64,000 nucleotides of DNA from Myroides odoratus (GCF_001549985.1 NZ_LROZ01000006.1:62001-126000), one strand, 5' to 3'; shown: positions 30,397 to 39,133, counted from the stretch's first letter. Program-made: numbers and translations. The notes: a model not told the origin generated them from the letters alone.

Positions 30397-30428
30397 CAAA
30401 TATACAAACTAATAATGGTATAAAACAA
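30397..30428 (-). promoter_or_regulatory. Promoter of tRNA-fMet copy 1
   Basis: On the minus strand TTG (30426-30428), a 21-nt spacer and TATATTTG (30397-30404) match the consensus exactly, 11 nt before the tRNA 5' end. Confidence 0.8.
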
Positions 30429-30505
30429 ATAAAAAAGTAAAAAGTTTATGGGATTATTTCTTTATGGTGTTAACTAACTGATTATTAGTTTGATATTAAT
30501 TGTAC

Positions 30506-31123
30506 TTAATTCGAAATGTCATTTGATATTACTTCAGAAAGATGTTTTTCGACATCTTCTTTCGCTTTTTCTTTCATTTGTAAGAGGAGTTGATGGATGT
30601 CATTCGGACTATAATCATTTAGAGGACCAAATACTTCTGCTTGTTCTACCTGTACACCGCAATAGGCTAATATGCCTTCTTGTAGAGGAATTGAACCACT
30701 TTCACGATATACTGATTGATGAATTTCTGGAGATAAATCGCCCATGGTTACTATGATACGAGCTGTTTTGCCTTGTAAAAGACCTTCAGTATGTGTTGTA
30801 GTATGATGTTTAAATACTAAACCTGGTAAAAATAAACGATCAAAGAACCCTTTCATGATTGCGGGCATACCCACCCACCACATCGGATGTATCCAAACTT
30901 GATGGGTACTCCAATAAATATCGTCTAAGGCGCGGAGTAAATCGGGTTCTAATTCCATGCGTTGCGCATAACCATATTGAAGATTGGGATTAAAGTGTAA
31001 TTCACCAATAGCGAGATAACGAACAGTGGCGCCTAAAGCCTGTGCTGTTTCGATATAGGTTTGTGCCAATGTGGCATTGAGGCTAGTTGGATTAGGATGT
31101 CCATTGATGACTAAGAGATTCAT
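30506..31123 (-). CDS. NAD(P)H-dependent oxidoreductase, flavodoxin-fold quinone reductase family
   Basis: A 205-aa cytosolic protein of the Flavodoxin_2 (MdaB/KefF/NQO-like) family. The FMN or FAD loop is at the start (LVINGHPNPTSLNATL), and the family signature HPMWWVGMPAIMKGFFDRLF lies at about 78-97. A typical activity is two-electron reduction of quinones or nitro compounds. Third gene of a minus-strand trio with a hydrolase and an NADPH oxidoreductase (4-nt gap). Probably part of electrophile or xenobiotic handling controlled by the divergent AraC gene; this is inference. Confidence 0.85.
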   Translation of the reverse strand: MNLLVINGHPNPTSLNATLAQTYIETAQALGATVRYLAIGELHFNPNLQYGYAQRMELEPDLLRALDDIYWSTHQVWIHPMWWVGMPAIMKGFFDRLFLPGLVFKHHTTTHTEGLLQGKTARIIVTMGDLSPEIHQSVYRESGSIPLQEGILAYCGVQVEQAEVFGPLNDYSPNDIHQLLLQMKEKAKEDVEKHLSEVISNDISN

Positions 31124-31127
31124 AGTA

Positions 31128-32081
31128 TTATTGAATAAAAATGGTTTTTAAATAAGTAATTTGTTGTTGCCAAAAGTCGCGAGCCATGGCTGTCGGGAAA
31201 AAGTCAAATACATGTGTAGCACCTTTTACTTCAAAAAATGCAGTTGGAACTTGTGCATCCTTGAGTTTGTCCGCATAGTGTTTAGCCTCATCTTTGAGGG
31301 GGTCAAACTCCGCTACAACTAAAGTTGTTGGAGGAAGATCAGCAAAATTCGATTGCAAGTAAGGCACTGCATATGGCGGTGGAGCCTCATGATGTGTGGC
31401 CAAATAATACTTCCACATAAAAGTGGCAGCAGATTTGGTTTGCATCGGTGCATGAGCTAAAGTCTGCATGGAAGGCGTGAGCAAGCGGTGATCCATCGGC
31501 GGATAGAGCAGATATTGATGTCGTAGTACAACTTCCTGTTTGTCTCCGGCTAAATGAGCAAGTGAAGCTGCAATAGTTCCTCCTGCACTACTTCCACCTA
31601 TGCTAATGTTTTCTTTATTTCCTCCCAATTGATCAGCTTCTTGTGTTAACCAAAGTAATGCATCATAAGCATCTTCTAAGGCTGCAGGAAATGGATGCTC
31701 AGGAGCTAATCGGTAATCGACGGATACAATTGAAATATTCAAGGCCAATGCTAAGGGGTAAAAAATAAAATCATATTGTTCTGGAGTACCATATATAAAA
31801 GCACCGCCGTGAAAATACAGCAACACCGGAAGATTGCTTTGTCCCTGTGGTCGATAGGTTCTTAATCCGATGGTTCGATTAACCTCTCGAGAGGGGATTG
31901 CAAGGTTTTCAACGACTAAACCTTCTGGAATTGCTAAAGGCTCTTCCTGATCCGCTAGTTGTTGTTCTTCAATGCGAATTTGTGCAGGGTTATGGGCTAA
32001 TAAATAATCGTAGTCAATTTGGTTATAAGGACTTTCGTGGATGGCTTGTAGCAGCTCGATGGAAATATCTTGTTGTATCAT
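31128..32081 (-). CDS. Alpha/beta hydrolase of the hormone-sensitive lipase family
   Basis: A 317-aa esterase-like enzyme. The oxyanion-hole motif HGGAFIYG (about 91-98) and the nucleophile elbow GSSAGG (about 163-168) define the HSL class. The acid is in AEFDPLKDEA and the catalytic histidine in GATHVFDFF. There is no signal peptide. Natural substrate is unknown; short acyl esters are typical. It is flanked at 1 nt and 4 nt by its operon partners. Confidence 0.9.
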   Translation of the reverse strand: MIQQDISIELLQAIHESPYNQIDYDYLLAHNPAQIRIEEQQLADQEEPLAIPEGLVVENLAIPSREVNRTIGLRTYRPQGQSNLPVLLYFHGGAFIYGTPEQYDFIFYPLALALNISIVSVDYRLAPEHPFPAALEDAYDALLWLTQEADQLGGNKENISIGGSSAGGTIAASLAHLAGDKQEVVLRHQYLLYPPMDHRLLTPSMQTLAHAPMQTKSAATFMWKYYLATHHEAPPPYAVPYLQSNFADLPPTTLVVAEFDPLKDEAKHYADKLKDAQVPTAFFEVKGATHVFDFFPTAMARDFWQQQITYLKTIFIQ

Positions 32082-32082
32082 A

Positions 32083-33033
32083 TTAAAATTTAATTACTAT
32101 TTTACCTACGGTATGTCCGCTTTCTAGTTGCAGATGGGCTTGTGGTAATTCTTCAAAAGAATAAATGTGTGACAGATGCGGTTTGATATGACCCGCTGCT
32201 AACAGTTGAGCAATCTGCTTCATATCCTCTTGACTAGCATACACCGACATAAAATAACAAGCATGTAAAAATTTAGCTTGTGCTTTTTGTTCATCTTCCT
32301 TTGTATGTCCAGATGGTAAGGTAACAAGGGTTCCAAAAGGTTTGAGTACTGCAACGGATTTTTGAAAATTTGTTCCTCCTATGGATTCCAAAACAAAATC
32401 AAGGTTACTCAATTCTTTTTCAAAATCAACTTGACGGTAATCCAGATGCTCGTCTGCCCCTAAAGAAAGCACAAAATCTTTGTTGACTGCAGAAGAAGTA
32501 GCAATGACATAAGCACCAAGGTATTTTGCGATTTGTACAGCAAAATGTCCGACGCCACCAGCAGCGGCATGAATGAGTAAACGATCATGGGGACGTAATT
32601 TTCCATACGATGTGAAAGCTTGCCAGGCAGTCAATGCGGCTAGTGTGCTCGCAGCAGCTTCTGCATGAGAAATATTGGTGGGTTTTACTGTCAAATGATG
32701 GGCGGGTGCAGCGACGTATTCTGCATACGTTTGTCCATGGCCTACAAAGTTGACCATGCCAAATACTTCATCACCAATGGAAAAGTCAGTTACCGCATTA
32801 CCTACTTTAACTACAATTCCTGAAATATCCCACCCTAAAATCAAGGGATGATATTGAAGAAGTTGTTCAGCTAAAGGGGCTTGACGCTTCCGAACTTTAA
32901 CATCTACAGGATTGATGCTAATCGCTTTGGTTTGAATGAGTACTTCATTTGCTTGAGGTTGAGGAATTGGAATATCTTTATAGTGGAGATGTTCAATCCC
33001 TCCAAATCCTTCTAATGTAATGGCTTTCATCAT
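32083..33033 (-). CDS. NADP-dependent oxidoreductase, zinc-free quinone oxidoreductase type
   Basis: A 316-aa medium-chain dehydrogenase/reductase. The N-terminal GroES-like domain reads GIEHLHYKDIPIPQPQANEVLI and VDVKVRKRQAPLAEQ. The Rossmann motif AAAGGVGHFAVQIAKYLGA (about 155-173) follows. Structural zinc cysteines are absent, so it resembles quinone or enone reductases. A minus-strand -7 box TATTTTTG (33051-33058) ends 17 nt before the ATG. First gene of the trio, divergent from the AraC regulator. Confidence 0.88.
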   Translation of the reverse strand: MMKAITLEGFGGIEHLHYKDIPIPQPQANEVLIQTKAISINPVDVKVRKRQAPLAEQLLQYHPLILGWDISGIVVKVGNAVTDFSIGDEVFGMVNFVGHGQTYAEYVAAPAHHLTVKPTNISHAEAAASTLAALTAWQAFTSYGKLRPHDRLLIHAAAGGVGHFAVQIAKYLGAYVIATSSAVNKDFVLSLGADEHLDYRQVDFEKELSNLDFVLESIGGTNFQKSVAVLKPFGTLVTLPSGHTKEDEQKAQAKFLHACYFMSVYASQEDMKQIAQLLAAGHIKPHLSHIYSFEELPQAHLQLESGHTVGKIVIKF

Positions 33034-33104
33034 CTTCTATATTTTTTTAGCAAAAATAGACTGATAAAATGAGGTTTTTTAGGTATAAATTAAGTGTATT
33101 TCGG

Positions 33105-33112
33105 TATCTTTG
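33105..33112 (+). promoter_or_regulatory. -7 element of the AraC-type gene
   Basis: TATCTTTG ends 19 nt before the ATG at 33132, the same distance seen for topA, era and der here. It is used to choose that start. Confidence 0.5.
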
Positions 33113-33131
33113 CAACATGGCAAAAGAAAAT

Positions 33132-33971
33132 ATGTACCAGGCGCTGGAGGTGTACTATGAAAAAATAGACAGTTGCCCTTTGCGCGATAGACAATTTAAT
33201 TTTTTTGAATTGGTTTATGTCATTTCAGGAGAGGGGAGTCATGCTGTAAATGGCAATCGAATTCCATTTCAAAGAGGAGATCTATTTTTAATTACTCCTC
33301 AAGATTGCCATGAATTTGATTTAGAGGGGATGTGTGAATTTATGGTGATTCGTTTTGGCGAATCCTATGTCAAGGAGTATCAATGGAAGAGCATTGATCA
33401 CATTGAATGCTTGCTGTATTATGCTTCTCATTTATCAGCTTCTGTATTAGTTCACGAAGAAGATAAACGACTCGTTGCTCAGTTGATGCAGACGCTACAA
33501 GAAGTATTGAAGATTGAATTGATGTATAATGAAGACCTAATTCGCCCCATGGTCAATGCGATATTGGTGATAGCTGCTCGCAATATTGCTCGTATTCAGA
33601 TGAAGCCCATGGAAGTTAATACAGATGCGAAAATGATGCAGATACTCCACTATATTCAAGCGCACATTCGCGAACCAGAACAGTTGAAAGTGGCGGTTGT
33701 TGCAGCGCGTTTTGGACTTTCAGAAACGTATTTGGGGAGTTACTTTCGCAAACAAGGTGGTGAATCCTTTCAAGCGTATATTTCAGCATATAAAATTCGA
33801 CTAATCGAACATCGTTTGCTCTTTAGTGAAATGCGTATCAATGAGATTGTCCATGAATTTGGATTCGCAGATGAAAGTCATTGCAATAAATTTTTCAAAC
33901 GACATAAAGGAATGAGTATGTCAGCTTTTCGAAAGATGGAAAAAAGTAAAAAGTTAATAGAACAAGATTAG
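33132..33971 (+). CDS. AraC-family transcriptional regulator
   Basis: A 279-aa regulator. An N-terminal cupin-like sensing domain (FFELVYVISGEGSHAVNG, IPFQRGDLFLITPQDCHEF) precedes a C-terminal double helix-turn-helix (VAARFGLSETYLGSYFRKQ and INEIVHEFGFADESHCNKFFKRHKG in parts). ATGs at 33069 and 33117 are also in frame; 33132 places the -7 box at the usual distance, while 33117 would be nearly leaderless. It is divergent from the oxidoreductase-hydrolase trio and probably controls it. Its stop overlaps the stop of the convergent gene by 3 nt. Confidence 0.85.
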   Translation: MYQALEVYYEKIDSCPLRDRQFNFFELVYVISGEGSHAVNGNRIPFQRGDLFLITPQDCHEFDLEGMCEFMVIRFGESYVKEYQWKSIDHIECLLYYASHLSASVLVHEEDKRLVAQLMQTLQEVLKIELMYNEDLIRPMVNAILVIAARNIARIQMKPMEVNTDAKMMQILHYIQAHIREPEQLKVAVVAARFGLSETYLGSYFRKQGGESFQAYISAYKIRLIEHRLLFSEMRINEIVHEFGFADESHCNKFFKRHKGMSMSAFRKMEKSKKLIEQD

Positions 33972-34810
33972 TTCTCTTTTTGCTTCTCTGAATGTTGAAT
34001 TATGTTATCGATTGTTTTATTAGATAACACAACAAAGTCAGATTTTTTAAAATCCCAAATACTCTTGTATTCTTCTGAAACTATGATATGAGTTCCCCAG
34101 TTAACGTACGGAGCATATAGCATTAGGGTACATACATCAGTTGCGGTGGGTAAATGCCCTGTTTCAGATGTGTGAGAGTGCATTGTACTTAGAATAGTAT
34201 GATTACCTTCTGTTGCTTCGGTTTGGATAGGAATAATATTTTGATGTAATTGTTTTTTTGTACGGATCTTATTTTTTTTATCGAAAGTAATCAGATAATC
34301 ATTGCCAAAAATAACAACTCCACCCGTAGTTGGACCAGTAAGAACATATACTTTTTTCTCCTTTTCGTGAATGAGGGGAACCAAGTTTAAGTTAGTGTTT
34401 TTATATCGTTTAAAAAGCGTATCGTTAGCAATATTTTCTAATGCAATTTGCCTAATTGTATACAACTCTAATTCCTTTTGGCTAAAAGGACGTTCTTTTA
34501 TGTCAACCTTCGCTTGTTGTACGTTATAATCTTTATTAAAAGTAATAGTGCCTAGTACTTGCGGGTTTGGTGTTTTGGAAAAAAAGATACAAATAGAAGT
34601 TTCTTCTTCTACATAGGAAAGATAACCTCCAATATTTTCTTCGTTACTATATTGAGGAAGGAATAGATCTGTACCATACCAAGATGCCATTTCGGAGCGA
34701 TATAGGCGGATTCCTTCATCAAGAATTTCTTTATGTTGCTTATCTATTTTTGATTGAGCAAAACAAGGGATTAAAGAAAAAGTGAATAAGATGAAAATAA
34801 AATGTTTCAT
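33968..34810 (-). CDS. Secreted protein with JAMM-like motif, unknown function
   Basis: A 280-aa exported protein with a signal peptide MKHFIFILFTFSLIPCFAQ. Near the C-terminus H211-S-H213 is followed by T222-A-T-D225, in a context resembling the HxH...SxxD metal motif of JAMM/MPN peptidases, but with one extra residue of spacing and Thr instead of Ser. GGVVIFGNDYLITFD upstream fits a strand pair of that fold. A zinc hydrolase is possible, not shown. A near -7 box (TACCTTAG, minus) lies upstream. Not obviously linked to its neighbours. Confidence 0.6.
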   Translation of the reverse strand: MKHFIFILFTFSLIPCFAQSKIDKQHKEILDEGIRLYRSEMASWYGTDLFLPQYSNEENIGGYLSYVEEETSICIFFSKTPNPQVLGTITFNKDYNVQQAKVDIKERPFSQKELELYTIRQIALENIANDTLFKRYKNTNLNLVPLIHEKEKKVYVLTGPTTGGVVIFGNDYLITFDKKNKIRTKKQLHQNIIPIQTEATEGNHTILSTMHSHTSETGHLPTATDVCTLMLYAPYVNWGTHIIVSEEYKSIWDFKKSDFVVLSNKTIDNIIQHSEKQKEN

Positions 34811-34866
34811 GGTGAATAAGATGATGTGATTGGCTAAGGTAAAACATTATCTCATTAATATTAAAT

Positions 34867-34894
34867 AAAAAGCATCCCAGTTGGAATGCTTTTT
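34867..34894 (-). terminator. Terminator of the peroxiredoxin gene
   Basis: AAAAAGCAT and ATGCTTTTT with inner CC/GG form a short stem with one mismatch. It lies just after the stop of the minus-strand gene and could serve both directions. Confidence 0.6.
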
Positions 34895-34900
34895 ATGTAT

Positions 34901-35533
34901 TTAAATGTGTGAAATTATTTCATCTATGTCTACTCGATTCATATAATTAGTATCGATAAAAGTATAAGTAATGGTTCCCGTTTGATCCAGTACAAAAACA
35001 GCTGGAATTGGTAGTTCGTTGTAATCATTCCCATTGAAAGAAGAAAGCGTAATACCTAACTTTTCATAGATAGGTAATATGAAGTCTTGTAAGGAAAAAG
35101 AAATGCCCAATTGTTTGGCTAAACGATTGTCTTGATCGGTCAATACATCAAAACCTAGCGCATGATTGTTTTTTAATTCTTCATTATACGTTGCTATCTG
35201 TGGTGAAATAGCAACTAATGTAGCTCCTTCGAAGTCTTGTAAACGATCTTGCAGGGCTTTTAATTCAAGATTACAGTACGGACACCAATTTCCACGGAAG
35301 AAAGCAAGGATAACGTTTCCTTTTTGCAAGAGTTCTTTTAGTTCAACGGGTTGATTAAGCGTATTTGAAAGTTTAAAATTGGGAAAAACTTGTCCTACTT
35401 TTGGAGCTTGATTTTCTAATCCTTGACTTTTCAAATCGGCAATGGATTGACCAAAGGCTTCGAGTATTTCTGGAGGTAATTGAGAAGCTAGATTTTCATT
35501 TAGCGCTTCAATTTGTTGGGCTAATGTTGTCAT
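34901..35533 (-). CDS. Peroxiredoxin-like AhpC/TSA-family protein
   Basis: A 210-aa thioredoxin-fold protein. The key segment FFRGNWCPYCNLELKALQ (about 85-102) carries a CPYC pair in place of the usual PxxxTxxC of peroxiredoxins, as in the PrxQ-like/AhpC-TSA group common in Bacteroidota. It is followed by LVAISPQ and FDVLTDQDNRLAKQLGI. There is no signal peptide. A thiol peroxidase or reductase role is likely. It is last in the tRNA-bounded segment. Confidence 0.85.
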   Translation of the reverse strand: MTTLAQQIEALNENLASQLPPEILEAFGQSIADLKSQGLENQAPKVGQVFPNFKLSNTLNQPVELKELLQKGNVILAFFRGNWCPYCNLELKALQDRLQDFEGATLVAISPQIATYNEELKNNHALGFDVLTDQDNRLAKQLGISFSLQDFILPIYEKLGITLSSFNGNDYNELPIPAVFVLDQTGTITYTFIDTNYMNRVDIDEIISHI

Positions 35534-35771
35534 GTTTACGATATTTTACCTGCAAATTTTTTGAAATAAAAGCAAAATAACAATACCGCATATTTTTGTC
35601 CCTACGGGATAAAAAAGTCAATATTGAATTAGGAGGGGGATATCGTAAAAAAAAGATTAATAAAATTTTGATGGATGAAGAGGTAGCCCTTTATAATCTC
35701 AGGGAATGTGAATTGATAAAAAAGATGATTGTTGCCCTTATTTCATTCAACCCTTCACCGTAAACCAAAAA

Positions 35772-35801
35772 AAAAGACCTAATCGTTAGATTAAGTCTTT
35801 T
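35772..35801 (-). terminator. Terminator of tRNA-fMet copy 2
   Basis: Same hairpin as copy 1 with one change. On the minus strand the change gives a U-G pair instead of U-A, so the stem is kept only in the tRNA orientation. Confidence 0.82.
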
Positions 35802-35808
35802 GGCTTAG

Positions 35809-35881
35809 TAGCGGGAACAGGACTCGAACCTGTGACCTTCGGGTTATGAGCCCGACGAGCTGCCTACTGCTCTATCCCGCG
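35809..35881 (-). tRNA. Initiator tRNA-Met (CAT), copy 2
   Basis: All 73 nt are identical to the copy at 30313-30385, including C1-U72 and the three G-C pairs of the anticodon stem. It has its own promoter and terminator, so both copies look functional. Confidence 0.95.
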
Positions 35882-35892
35882 CTATTGTGGTG

Positions 35893-35924
35893 CAAATATA
35901 CAAACTAATATTAGTACAAACCAA
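35893..35924 (-). promoter_or_regulatory. Promoter of tRNA-fMet copy 2
   Basis: TTG (35922-35924, minus), a 21-nt spacer and TATATTTG (35893-35900). The spacer sequence differs from copy 1 but the elements and distance are kept. Confidence 0.8.
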
Positions 35925-36023
35925 GTAAATGAAAGAAAAACTTTTAATAAAAAGGACTGCATTGGCTTTTATTGGTCGTAATCTACTGGTCAATAGGGAG
36001 ATGTGGTTCTGTTTTTTTTGTAA

Positions 36024-36680
36024 TTATTTGAGTATACTGTTTGTTTGATCGTATAAACGGCTTTTTTCTTCTAAAACAGCAATAGCATTGGCACTGATGT
36101 AGGGTTGTAAAGCTTTAAATTTCGCTTCCGGCCAATCGTATAGATTCAATTGAAGTAAACGCGCGATGGTTGTTTCATCAAATCTTGTTTTGATAGGCTT
36201 GGCAGGATTGCCTGCAACGAGGGTATAAGGAGCCACATTTTTGGTCACCACCGCACCAGAAGCAATAATTGCTCCCTCGCCAATGGTAATTCCAGGCATA
36301 ATCATCGCACGCATACCAATCCAAGCTCCATCGCCAATGAGGGTATCTCCTTTTCCTTCATAAGATTCTCCTATGGTTTCAATAAAAGGATATAAACTAA
36401 ACCAATCGGTACGGTGTGTGTTGTTACCTCCCATTAAGATTACCGCTTCAGCAGCAATGCAAACATAGGAACCAATATAAAGTTGATCAATAGGCCAAGC
36501 AGGTTCCCATTGACTTGTACTATAAGCATCTCCATATAAATAACGTACAACACTTTCTTCAAATGAACCACTCCAAGCGGCACTGTAATAACTGGTATTT
36601 CCTTTAATGTGTATATTGGGATTTTTAACCGTTTCGTGTAAATATTCTACTATTGACCAATGTTTTTGGTTTGTAATCAT
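36024..36680 (-). CDS. Vat/CatB-like hexapeptide-repeat acetyltransferase
   Basis: A 218-aa left-handed beta-helix acetyltransferase. The pattern follows the xenobiotic acetyltransferase group: NPNIHIKGNTSYYSA at the N-terminus, LYIGSYVCIAAEAVILMGGN, the loop NTHRTDWFSLYPF with the catalytic histidine, then TLIGDGAWIGMRAMIMPG, IGEGAIIASGAVVTKNV and VAGNPAKPIKTRF. Members inactivate chloramphenicol or streptogramins, but others act on sugars. It cannot be called a resistance gene from sequence reading alone. A one-mismatch -7 box (minus, 36700-36707) ends 19 nt upstream. Confidence 0.82.
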   Translation of the reverse strand: MITNQKHWSIVEYLHETVKNPNIHIKGNTSYYSAAWSGSFEESVVRYLYGDAYSTSQWEPAWPIDQLYIGSYVCIAAEAVILMGGNNTHRTDWFSLYPFIETIGESYEGKGDTLIGDGAWIGMRAMIMPGITIGEGAIIASGAVVTKNVAPYTLVAGNPAKPIKTRFDETTIARLLQLNLYDWPEAKFKALQPYISANAIAVLEEKSRLYDQTNSILK

Positions 36681-36817
36681 AAAATTGTATTTGCTTTAAA
36701 AAAGATAAAGCTAGTAAAATCGCATATAAATCAAAATTTTGATCTCCCAAAAAGCTTTTTGGGAAGGATTTAAGTCGAGTTCTTTCATTTTTTTTCAACT
36801 ATCTCATTGATAAAAAC

Positions 36818-36825
36818 TACCTTTG
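36818..36825 (+). promoter_or_regulatory. -7 element of era
   Basis: TACCTTTG ends 19 nt before the era ATG; no -33 TTG at the standard distance. Confidence 0.5.
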
Positions 36826-36844
36826 TAGCGAAAAATATATTTTT

Positions 36845-37732
36845 ATGGCACATAAAGCTGGATTTGTGAACATTATAGGTAATCCCAATGTAGGGAAATC
36901 TACCCTAATGAATGCATTAGTAGGAGAGCGATTATCAATAATTACATCAAAAGCACAAACAACAAGACATCGTATTCTAGGAATTGTAAATGAAGAGGAG
37001 TATCAAATTGTATTTTCTGATACCCCTGGTATTATTAAACCAGCGTATGAATTACAAGCCTCAATGATGGACTTCGTAAAGTCTGCTTTTGAAGACGCAG
37101 ATGTTTTGATTTATATGGTAGAAGTTGGAGAAAAAGAATTGAAAGACGAAGCTTTTTTCAATCGAATTATTCACTCAAAAGTGCCTATTCTATTGTTGTT
37201 GAATAAAATTGATAAATCCAATCAACTTCAATTGGAAGAACAAGTAGAATTGTGGAAATCAAAAGTACCTAATGCGGAGATTTTCCCGATTTCAGCTTTA
37301 GAAAAATTTAATACACAAGCGGTGTTTGATCGTATTTTGGAGTTAATTCCAGAATCACCACCTTATTACGCAAAGGATGCCTTAACGGATAAATCAGAAC
37401 GTTTCTTTGTGAATGAAATTATTCGCGAGAAGATTTTATTGAATTATGATAAAGAGATTCCTTATGCCGTAGAAGTCGAAACAGAGGAGTTCAAAGAAGA
37501 GGAGGATATTATTCGAATCAAAGCCATTATTATGGTGGAGCGCGATACACAAAAAGGAATTATCATTGGTCATAAAGGAGCTGCTTTGAAAAAAGTAGGA
37601 ATTGCTTCTCGTGAAGAGATGGAGAAATTTTTTGATAAAAAAGTGCACTTGGAACTTTTTGTGAAGGTAAATAAAGATTGGAGATCGAGCGATTATCAGT
37701 TGAAACGTTTCGGATACAATCAAAAAAAATAG
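36845..37732 (+). CDS. era: GTPase Era
   Basis: A 295-aa GTPase that binds 16S rRNA during small-subunit maturation. G1 is GNPNVGKST (about 12-20), G3 DTPG, G4 NKID. A C-terminal KH domain (about 205-290) with IIGHKGAALKKVGI follows. Length is standard. The der gene follows after 66 nt with its own -7 box. Confidence 0.97.
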   Translation: MAHKAGFVNIIGNPNVGKSTLMNALVGERLSIITSKAQTTRHRILGIVNEEEYQIVFSDTPGIIKPAYELQASMMDFVKSAFEDADVLIYMVEVGEKELKDEAFFNRIIHSKVPILLLLNKIDKSNQLQLEEQVELWKSKVPNAEIFPISALEKFNTQAVFDRILELIPESPPYYAKDALTDKSERFFVNEIIREKILLNYDKEIPYAVEVETEEFKEEEDIIRIKAIIMVERDTQKGIIIGHKGAALKKVGIASREEMEKFFDKKVHLELFVKVNKDWRSSDYQLKRFGYNQKK

Positions 37733-37771
37733 AGAAATTAAATAATAGCGTCAAATATTGCATTGAAATAT

Positions 37772-37779
37772 TAACTTTG
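37772..37779 (+). promoter_or_regulatory. -7 element of der
   Basis: TAACTTTG ends 19 nt before the der ATG, in the era-der gap. Confidence 0.5.
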
Positions 37780-37798
37780 CGAGATATTTAAATAGTAT

Positions 37799-39112
37799 AT
37801 GAGTAGTATAGTAGCCATAGTTGGGAGACCAAACGTAGGAAAATCCACTTTCTTTAATCGCTTGATTCAAAGGAGAGAGGCAATTGTAGATTCGGTTAGC
37901 GGGGTAACCCGTGATAGAAACTACGGCAAATCAGAATGGAATGGAAGAGAGTTTTCTGTCATTGATACAGGAGGATATATCAAAGGTTCTGATGATGTTT
38001 TTGAAGAAGAAATCAGACGCCAAGTAGCATTAGCTATTGAAGAGGCTGATGTTATCATATTTGTAGTTGATGTAGAAGAGGGAATTACTCCTATGGATGC
38101 TGAGGTAGCTAAATTATTACATCGTGAGACAAAACCTGTTTTTGTAGCAGTGAATAAGGTGGATAGTGGAAAGCGTATGGAAGATACGTATGAGTTCTAC
38201 AATTTAGGATTGGGTGAAATTTACCCAATTGCAGGAATGAGTGGTAGTGGTACAGGTGATTTATTAGATGAAGTAATCAAAGTATTGCCAGAAGAGGAAG
38301 TAAGAGAAGAGAGTGAAGATGGAGAACTACCTCGTTTTGCTGTAGTAGGACGTCCAAATGCTGGAAAATCAAGTTTCATCAATGCGTTAATTGGTGAAGA
38401 TCGTTATATCGTAACGGATATTGCTGGTACAACAAGAGATGCCATTGATACACGTTTTACTCAATTTGGATTTGACTTTAATTTAGTAGATACTGCGGGG
38501 ATTCGTAGAAAGACAAAAGTAAAAGAAGATTTGGAATTCTACTCTGTGATGCGTTCTATTCGCGCGATCGAACACAGTGATGTTTGTATCTTGATGGTGG
38601 ACGCTACGAGAGGGTTTGAAGGACAAGATCAAAATATTTTCTGGTTAGCAGAGAAAAATAGAAAAGGAATTGTTATTTTAGTAAATAAGTGGGACTTGAT
38701 TGACAAGGATACACTAACGTCAAAACAATTCGAGGATAAAATTCGCGAAAGCATTGCTCCGTTTACGGATGTGCCTATTGTGTTCACGTCAACTATTACA
38801 AAACAACGTTTATTAAAAGCGTTAGAAACTGCAGTTCAAGTATATGAAAATAGAAAAAATCGCATTTCTACGTCTAAATTTAATGAAACAATGTTGCCAA
38901 TCATTGAACATACTCCTCCTCCAGCAATTAAAGGAAAGTATATCAAGATTAAATATTGTATGCAGTTGCCAACACCATCGCCTCAATTTGTGTTTTTTGC
39001 TAATTTGCCTCAATACATTAAAGATCCTTATAAAAGGTTTGTTGAGAATAAATTACGCGAAATTTATGACTTTAGCGGTGTGCCTATAGATATCTATTTT
39101 AGACAAAAATAA
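37799..39112 (+). CDS. der: GTPase Der (EngA)
   Basis: A 437-aa tandem GTPase needed for 50S assembly. The first G domain has [13 protein letters not shown] and NKVD. The second, from about 178, has [13 protein letters not shown] and NKWD. The C-terminal KH-like domain (about 355-437) includes [19 protein letters not shown]. Length and order are usual. A strong terminator follows. Confidence 0.97.
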   Translation: MSSIVAIVGRPNVGKSTFFNRLIQRREAIVDSVSGVTRDRNYGKSEWNGREFSVIDTGGYIKGSDDVFEEEIRRQVALAIEEADVIIFVVDVEEGITPMDAEVAKLLHRETKPVFVAVNKVDSGKRMEDTYEFYNLGLGEIYPIAGMSGSGTGDLLDEVIKVLPEEEVREESEDGELPRFAVVGRPNAGKSSFINALIGEDRYIVTDIAGTTRDAIDTRFTQFGFDFNLVDTAGIRRKTKVKEDLEFYSVMRSIRAIEHSDVCILMVDATRGFEGQDQNIFWLAEKNRKGIVILVNKWDLIDKDTLTSKQFEDKIRESIAPFTDVPIVFTSTITKQRLLKALETAVQVYENRKNRISTSKFNETMLPIIEHTPPPAIKGKYIKIKYCMQLPTPSPQFVFFANLPQYIKDPYKRFVENKLREIYDFSGVPIDIYFRQK

Positions 39113-39133
39113 TTGTAATTATACTAAAATATA

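Larger units (their letters stand above)
30254..30414. repeat. Direct repeat unit, copy 1 (tRNA-fMet with flanks)
   Basis: This 161-nt stretch recurs at 35749-35910 in the same orientation with about four substitutions and one A-tract length change, all outside the tRNA. It spans the terminator, the tRNA gene and the -7 box. Confidence 0.9.
35749..35910. repeat. Direct repeat unit, copy 2 (tRNA-fMet with flanks)
   Basis: Second copy of the 161-nt unit at 30254-30414, offset by about 5.5 kb and in the same orientation. Differences are confined to the terminator side. Confidence 0.9.
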
